This document shows positions 59,351 to 64,000 of a stretch of 64,000 nucleotides of DNA, piece by piece. The stretch lies in the NCBI GenBank assembly GCA_913061465.1, contig CAJXSU010000001.1, positions 1 to 64,000 on the forward strand. The letters are read 5' to 3'. The position numbers and the translations under genes are program-made. The notes under the pieces are model-generated. The model saw nothing but the letters and a program-made list of their open reading frames with translations, had not been told where the DNA came from and did no database searches. This stretch comes from an uncultured Flavobacterium sp. (GTDB lineage: Bacteria; Bacteroidota; Bacteroidia; Flavobacteriales; Flavobacteriaceae). Positions within the stretch are counted from its first letter, which is position 1, and each line of letters opens with the position of its first letter.

Positions 59351-61159
59351 ATGGAAACATTAGCAAAAGATATTTTAAGAGGAGGACAGTTTTTAGTAAA
59401 GGAATCTAAATGTGAGGACGTATTTACTCCAGAAGATTTTACTGAAGAACAAGTAATGATGCGTGATGCCGTAAGAGAATTTAACGATCGGGAAATTGTA
59501 GCTCATAGAGAACGTTTTGAAGCCAAAGATTACAAGCTAACCGAAGAGGTGATGAAAAAGGCAGGAGAACTTGGGTTTCTAGGTGTTGCTGTCCCTGAAG
59601 AATATGGAGGCTTAGGTATGGGTTTTGTGTCTACAATGATTACATGTGAATACATCTCTAGTGGAAATGGATCATTAAGTACTGCGTTTGGTGCTCATAC
59701 AGGAATTGGAACCATGCCGATTACATTATATGGCACTGAAGAACAAAAACAAAAATTTGTTCCTAAACTAGCTAGTGGAGAGTGGATGGGTGCTTATTGT
59801 TTAACTGAACCTGGAGCAGGTTCTGATGCCAACTCCGGAAAAACAACCGCTACCCTATCTGAGGACGGTAAATCTTATAAAATTAATGGTCAGAAAATGT
59901 GGATCTCAAATGCAGGGTTTTGTAATTTGATGATTGTTTTTGCCAGAATAGAAAATGATAAAAATATAACTGGATTTATTTTAGAATACGACTCAACAGA
60001 TTCCAATGGAATAGTGTTAGGTGAAGAAGAGCATAAATTAGGGATTAGAGCTAGCTCTACCCGTCAGGTATTTTTTAATGATACGGTTGTTCCCATTGAA
60101 AATATGCTTTCTGTCAGAGGAGGTGGTTTTAAAATAGCAGTAAACGCTCTAAATGTTGGTAGGATTAAATTAGCAGCTGCCTGTATAGATTCACAAAGAA
60201 GAATTACAGAAACGGCACTAAAATATGCTACTGAGAGAAAACAATTTAAAACTTCAATATCAAATTTTGGTGCCATTAAATCAAAATTAGCTGAAATGGC
60301 TACGAATACTTATGCAGGAGAAGCTGCTAGTTATAGAGCTGCAAAAGATATAGAAGATAGAATTAATGCCAGACTTGCAAATGGGAATTCACACAGTGAA
60401 GCTGAATTAAAAGGTGTAGAAGAATATGCTATTGAATGTTCTATTTTAAAAGTAACCGTATCTGAAGACGTTCAAGCCTGTGCAGATGAAGGCATCCAAA
60501 TTTTTGGTGGAATGGGATTTTCTGAAGAAACTCCTATGGAAGCAGCTTGGAGAGATGCTAGAATTTCTAGAATTTACGAAGGAACTAACGAAATTAACAG
60601 AATGCTTTCTGTAGGAATGCTTATTAAAAAAGCAATGAAAGGTCATGTAGATTTATTAGGACCAGCTACTGCTGTTGGTGAAGAATTAATGGGTATACCA
60701 TCTTTTGACACTCCTGATTATACAGTTTTATTTGCAGAAGAAAAAGAAATGATTGCAAATATGAAAAAAGTGTTTTTAATGGTAGCAGGTTCTGCAATTC
60801 AAAAATACGGACCGAATTTAGAAGAACATCAGCAATTACTGATGGCAGCGGCAAATATCCTAAATGAAATTTACATGTCTGAATCTACTTTATTAAGAGC
60901 TGAAAAAAATGCTAAAAGATTTGGGGAAGATGCTCAAGATATTCAAATAGCCATGGCAAAACTTTACCTTTATAATGCAGTTGAAATAGTTATAAAGAAC
61001 GGAAAAGAAGGAATCATTTCTTTTGCTGATGGTGATGAGCAACGCATGATGTTAATGGGTTTAAAGCGCTATACTAAGTATACCAATTATCCAAACGTAG
61101 TATCATTGAGAAATAAAATAGCAGAGAAATTGAATTCTGAAAATAAATACTGTTTCTAA
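59351..61159 (+). CDS. fadE: Acyl-CoA dehydrogenase, long form (FadE/YusJ type)
   Basis: The 602-residue flavoprotein catalyses the first beta-oxidation step. The dehydrogenase core (about 35-430) has LGFLGVAVPEEYGGLGMG, YCLTEPGAGSDANSGKT (about 149-165), NGQKMWISNAG (about 179-189), ATERKQFKTSISNFGAIKSKLAEMA and catalytic Glu410 in RIYEGTNEINRM. A further 170-residue C-terminal domain (about 430-602) makes it like very-long-chain dehydrogenases and Bacillus FadE (594). It is last in marR-fadN-fadA-fadE. Electron transfer flavoprotein and acyl-CoA ligase genes are not in the window. Confidence 0.95.
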   Translation: METLAKDILRGGQFLVKESKCEDVFTPEDFTEEQVMMRDAVREFNDREIVAHRERFEAKDYKLTEEVMKKAGELGFLGVAVPEEYGGLGMGFVSTMITCEYISSGNGSLSTAFGAHTGIGTMPITLYGTEEQKQKFVPKLASGEWMGAYCLTEPGAGSDANSGKTTATLSEDGKSYKINGQKMWISNAGFCNLMIVFARIENDKNITGFILEYDSTDSNGIVLGEEEHKLGIRASSTRQVFFNDTVVPIENMLSVRGGGFKIAVNALNVGRIKLAAACIDSQRRITETALKYATERKQFKTSISNFGAIKSKLAEMATNTYAGEAASYRAAKDIEDRINARLANGNSHSEAELKGVEEYAIECSILKVTVSEDVQACADEGIQIFGGMGFSEETPMEAAWRDARISRIYEGTNEINRMLSVGMLIKKAMKGHVDLLGPATAVGEELMGIPSFDTPDYTVLFAEEKEMIANMKKVFLMVAGSAIQKYGPNLEEHQQLLMAAANILNEIYMSESTLLRAEKNAKRFGEDAQDIQIAMAKLYLYNAVEIVIKNGKEGIISFADGDEQRMMLMGLKRYTKYTNYPNVVSLRNKIAEKLNSENKYCF

Positions 61160-61209
61160 CAATACTTATTTTTCAAAAACAATTTTAGTATTTAGTTTTT
61201 TGTTTAAAA

Positions 61210-61239
61210 AAGTAGACCGTCATTTATGACGGTCTACTT
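61210..61239. terminator. Hairpin between fadE and the arylsulfotransferase-like gene
   Basis: AAGTAGACCGTCA and TGACGGTCTACTT form a perfect 13-bp stem. On the plus strand it is followed by ATATTCG (weak T-tract) and lies 50 nt after the fadE stop; on the minus strand it is followed by TTTT AAACA. It probably ends the fad operon, and it may also act as a back-up terminator for the minus-strand gene. Confidence 0.75.
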
Positions 61240-61255
61240 ATATTCGCAACATGTT

Positions 61256-61287
61256 GTAAAAAAAAGAGGTTGTTTAAACAACCTCTT
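61256..61287 (-). terminator. Terminator of the arylsulfotransferase-like gene
   Basis: AAGAGGTTGTTT/AAACAACCTCTT is a 24-bp self-complementary block; as RNA it gives a 10-bp stem with a TTAA loop. On the minus strand it runs into eight T, and it lies 30 nt after the stop of the minus-strand gene at 61318. Confidence 0.85.
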
Positions 61288-61317
61288 AAAATAAATATAA
61301 ATTATATTTAAAAGTAT

Positions 61318-62868
61318 CTAATTTTGTAATTGCATTCTTTCAGATCTGTACAGAATATCAGTTTGTCCCCAACCTCGCTTTTTACCTTTATTGGTATTTT
61401 TAAAAAATATAGTTGCCTCAAAAACCTCTGAGTTGTCTTCAGGAGAAACTTCAACAATTTTTGCTCTATGAATGTTCTTAGGACTTACAAAACCAGAGGT
61501 CATCAAAATATTTTTTGTTTCAGCAAGAAAATCAACATCACTTACTATGGAAGAAAATAATTCAATCCCTCTATTCTTACCGTATTGCCAGACTTGTTTA
61601 AAAGTTTTATTGGTTTCATTAATCTCATACTCTACTGCCCTTGAGTAATTATTTTCGTTATTGTAGTTTCTAAATGGACCATTATCAAATACAATAATAT
61701 TACCATTTGGTAATAAGTATGGAGCATGTGGCCCCCACGGGAAATCAAAATCTTTTGCACTTTTATGCCCCGTTTGGATATCCTTAGCATAGGGAACACC
61801 TTCATTATTAACGGCAGTTAATAAATAAGATTTTGTTTCATATCCATTCCCTTTTCTTCCAGATTTTCCCCAATGTTGTTTTGGTGACATAATCCATTTT
61901 AGTTTATCGTCCCATGATACTTTTAATAATCCCTGATTTCTACCAGAGACAATAATAGTACTATCCCTCGGATCAAACTCTAATGCATTCATGTGTAACC
62001 AATCACCACCTCTGAAGAAGTTTAAATCATCTCTACTGACATCTAAATGTTTTGCTAAATCCCATTTTTTTACAACTTTAGACTGTTTCCTGTCATAATG
62101 AATCATAAAATCGCTATCAGATAAAATTGTTTTGCCGTCTATCTCTATATACGCATCTCTTGTTCCAACACAGAGGAGCAAGTCTCCGTTAGGTAATTCT
62201 AAAACATCATGATGAATTCCATAATTATTATCAATTAAAGTTTTATCCATCTGTTTACCCATCATATCGAACTCATAAATTGTTCTTCTTCCTGTAACTA
62301 AAATATTTCCATTTTTAATTTTCTGAAATGGCCCTAACATCGCACCATGAAAACTAAAATCTAAATACCATCTTATATTTCCTTGGTCATCAAAAATAAT
62401 TGGAGCTGAACGAAACTTTCCAAAATTAGCAAAATGAATATCTAATGCATGCATACCAGGTTCCATAGATTCTTTTTCTAACTTATCTACTTTAACTGAA
62501 GGAAAATAATCAGGTAATTCCTGTGTTTGAATTTCTATTATATCCACCTGTTGACCTCCATCAAAATCTAAAGTCACTTCTACTTTATTTAATTTGTTAG
62601 GGTATAGTCCCAAAACAGAGACAGTGGTAGCAGTTTTAAAATCTTCAATTGATTGTTCAACTGGAATATCACCTAAAACCTTCACATGAACACTACAAGG
62701 CTTGTCTGTGTTTATTTGTAAAGTTGCAGTTAGCGGTGATATGTTATTTGGATTTAAAGTAGTTTCAATGGTATACTCTAGTTTAGGGCTATTACAACCA
62801 ATAATAAATAATGAAAGGGAAATAAGAGTAAAAATTGATTTTTTAAATAAAGATATTTTAGTCCACAT
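61318..62868 (-). CDS. Arylsulfotransferase (ASST)-family lipoprotein
   Basis: The 516-residue protein has a lipoprotein signal: SLSLFIIGCNS with lipid-anchored Cys25. It then has an N-terminal beta domain (about 30-130) and a six-bladed propeller-like ASST domain (PF05935): GIHHDVLELPNGDLLLCVGTRD (about 217-238), SGRNQGLLKVSWDDKLKWI (about 307-325) and WGPHAPYLLPNGNIIVFDNG (about 376-395). The His pair in GIHHD and His in GPHAP occupy expected catalytic positions; AssT-type enzymes move sulfate between phenols without PAPS through a phospho/sulfo-His. Substrate is unknown. A lipidated surface or periplasmic location differs from soluble AssT. It has its own terminator. Confidence 0.87.
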   Translation of the reverse strand: MWTKISLFKKSIFTLISLSLFIIGCNSPKLEYTIETTLNPNNISPLTATLQINTDKPCSVHVKVLGDIPVEQSIEDFKTATTVSVLGLYPNKLNKVEVTLDFDGGQQVDIIEIQTQELPDYFPSVKVDKLEKESMEPGMHALDIHFANFGKFRSAPIIFDDQGNIRWYLDFSFHGAMLGPFQKIKNGNILVTGRRTIYEFDMMGKQMDKTLIDNNYGIHHDVLELPNGDLLLCVGTRDAYIEIDGKTILSDSDFMIHYDRKQSKVVKKWDLAKHLDVSRDDLNFFRGGDWLHMNALEFDPRDSTIIVSGRNQGLLKVSWDDKLKWIMSPKQHWGKSGRKGNGYETKSYLLTAVNNEGVPYAKDIQTGHKSAKDFDFPWGPHAPYLLPNGNIIVFDNGPFRNYNNENNYSRAVEYEINETNKTFKQVWQYGKNRGIELFSSIVSDVDFLAETKNILMTSGFVSPKNIHRAKIVEVSPEDNSEVFEATIFFKNTNKGKKRGWGQTDILYRSERMQLQN

Positions 62869-62978
62869 AATTAAATTTGTTTGATCATTTATATATAATT
62901 TTTCGACAACAATATACTTTTAATTAATTTCAAAGTACTTCTATTATTATAGAAATAATTTTGTAAGTTTTAAAAAAC

Positions 62979-63926
62979 CTAGGCTAAAGCACCTAAATAT
63001 CTTTCTGCATCAAGAGCAGCCATACAACCTGTTCCTGCAGCTGTAACTGCTTGCCTGTATTCTTTATCTTGAACATCTCCAGCAGCAAAAACTCCTGGAA
63101 TGTTTGTCTTTGTAGTTTTACCTTCGGTTATTAAATACCCCGTTTCATCCATGTTCAACACTCCTCTAAACAAGTCGGTGTTGGGCTTGTGACCAATAGC
63201 AATAAATAAACCCATCACAGAAATCTCTTTTTTATCTCCTGAAATATTATTGACCACTCTTACACCATCAACTACATTATCTCCCAATACCTCATCCAAT
63301 TCGGTATTGTATAATACCTCAATATTTTCAGTCTTATTTACTCTATGTTGCATAGCTTTTGATGCCCTCATATAGTCTTTACGAACTAACACAGTAACTT
63401 TATTACAAATATTAGCCAAATATGTTGCTTCTTCTGCAGCTGTATCTCCAGCTCCAACGACAACAACATCTTGCCCCTTGTAGAAAAACCCGTCACAAGT
63501 TGCACATGCCGATACTCCTCCACCAATTAATCGTTGTTCGCTTTCTATTCCTAGATATTTAGCAGTGGCGCCAGTAGATATAATCACTGTTTCTGCCTCA
63601 ATAATTTTAGTGCCATCAACAGTAACACGATGAATACCACCTATTTCTTCATTCAAAACCACCTCAGTAACCATCCCAAAACGAACTTCTGTTCCAAAGC
63701 GTTCTGCTTGGTTTTTTAAATCTTCCATCATAGCCGTTCCGTCTGTACCATTTGCATAGCCAGGAAAATTATCTACTTCGGTTGTTGTCGTTAATTGCCC
63801 CCCCATTTGAAGACCCGTATACATTACAGGCCTCATATCTGCTCTTGCTGCATAAATAGCTGCAGTATAACCTGCTGGACCAGAACCAATAATTAGACAT
63901 TTTATTTTTTCAATATTTTCAGACAT
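62979..63926 (-). CDS. trxB: Thioredoxin-disulfide reductase
   Basis: The 315-residue flavoprotein reduces thioredoxin with NADPH. FAD-binding IIGSGPAGYTAAIYAARAD (about 12-30), TTTTEVDNFPGY (about 46-57), the redox CATC (Cys141, Cys144) in SACATCDGFFYKG, NADPH-binding VVVGAGDTAAEEATYLA (about 155-171) and AAGDVQDKEYRQAVTAAGTGC near the C terminus are all present. Length is standard. The TATATTTG promoter box ends 22 nt upstream of the ATG. Single-gene unit near the end of the window. Confidence 0.97.
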   Translation of the reverse strand: MSENIEKIKCLIIGSGPAGYTAAIYAARADMRPVMYTGLQMGGQLTTTTEVDNFPGYANGTDGTAMMEDLKNQAERFGTEVRFGMVTEVVLNEEIGGIHRVTVDGTKIIEAETVIISTGATAKYLGIESEQRLIGGGVSACATCDGFFYKGQDVVVVGAGDTAAEEATYLANICNKVTVLVRKDYMRASKAMQHRVNKTENIEVLYNTELDEVLGDNVVDGVRVVNNISGDKKEISVMGLFIAIGHKPNTDLFRGVLNMDETGYLITEGKTTKTNIPGVFAAGDVQDKEYRQAVTAAGTGCMAALDAERYLGALA

Positions 63927-63948
63927 TTTTGTTCAGTTTTTACAGATA

Positions 63949-63956
63949 CAAATATA
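63949..63956 (-). promoter_or_regulatory. TAnnTTTG promoter box for trxB
   Basis: The minus strand reads TATATTTG, ending 22 nt before the trxB ATG. A TTTTG lies 15 bp further upstream, shorter than the usual 19-20 bp. Confidence 0.6.
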
Positions 63957-64000
63957 ATTTTTTTGACTTTTCAAAAGATATATTTTTATTAAATTTTTTT

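Noticed and set aside
1-64000. CRISPR arrays, insertion sequences, toxin-antitoxin or restriction systems
   Set aside because: No direct-repeat arrays, transposases, terminal inverted repeats or defence-gene families were recognised anywhere in the window.

Overview
The window is a contiguous stretch of chromosome from a low-GC member of the Bacteroidota, most likely the family Flavobacteriaceae (Polaribacter/Tenacibaculum/Lutibacter-like; genus not determinable here). Supporting evidence: AT-rich DNA; almost no Shine-Dalgarno sequences except a perfect one on rpsU; at least fourteen TAnnTTTG -7 promoter boxes of the Bacteroidota type; a type IX secretion sorting domain; and lineage families such as DUF4834, DUF5683, DUF6122, the PspC-like protein, the alpha/beta E1 fusion and the GH3/beta-lactamase fusion. 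Nothing looks like a prophage, plasmid, transposon or CRISPR array; the content is mostly core genome.

Layout. 1-2.4 kb (minus): the 5' part of tuf, tRNA-Thr(GGT), tRNA-Tyr(GTA), tRNA-Thr(TGT), then hpf, a XerC/D recombinase and rpsU, i.e. a translation block. 2.5-8.6 kb (minus): acyl-CoA dehydrogenase, helix-hairpin-helix protein, Na+/alanine symporter, RmlD-like reductase, TrkA-N potassium channel and PspC-like protein. 8.7-29.3 kb (plus): uvrA, a LOG-family protein, a secreted EEP nuclease/phosphatase-fold protein, a degenerate M1-peptidase/outer-membrane barrel fusion, 2-oxoacid dehydrogenase E1, a large secreted zinc protease, a nitroreductase, pepD, then the parA-parB-DUF5683-dapB-lepB-wbqC block. 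29.4-30.4 kb: a Crp/Fnr regulator and a DUF6122 membrane protein.

30.4-38.7 kb (minus) is one compact surface-polysaccharide operon: DUF4834, YfhO-like membrane protein, methyltransferase, two glycosyltransferases, UDP-GlcNAc 2-epimerase and a Wzx-type flippase. 38.8-44.7 kb (plus): a barrel protein with an extreme charged tail, a GNAT-like protein, rsmE, a DUF4159 protein, an SBF transporter and a PlsC-type acyltransferase. 44.7-49.0 kb (minus): GH3/beta-lactamase fusion, an unknown small protein and a DnaQ-type exonuclease. Then a small basic ORF, katG (plus), an orphan molybdopterin oxidoreductase and a sigma-54 activator without a DNA-binding domain (both minus).

55.2-61.2 kb (plus) is a beta-oxidation operon, marR-fadN-fadA-fadE. 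Its control region carries a perfect 26-bp palindrome inside the promoter spacer and a second 15-bp copy of its core 28 bp upstream; the marR transcript is predicted to be nearly leaderless. The window closes with an arylsulfotransferase-like lipoprotein and trxB (minus).

The observations most worth a second look are the marR/fad operator pair, the unique Shine-Dalgarno of rpsU, the protease-like/barrel fusion, the loss of glyT from an otherwise E. coli-like tRNA-tuf cluster, a mini-ORF leader before the potassium channel, and the barrel protein with the Lys/Glu-rich tail. I found no convincing wholly new multi-gene system.
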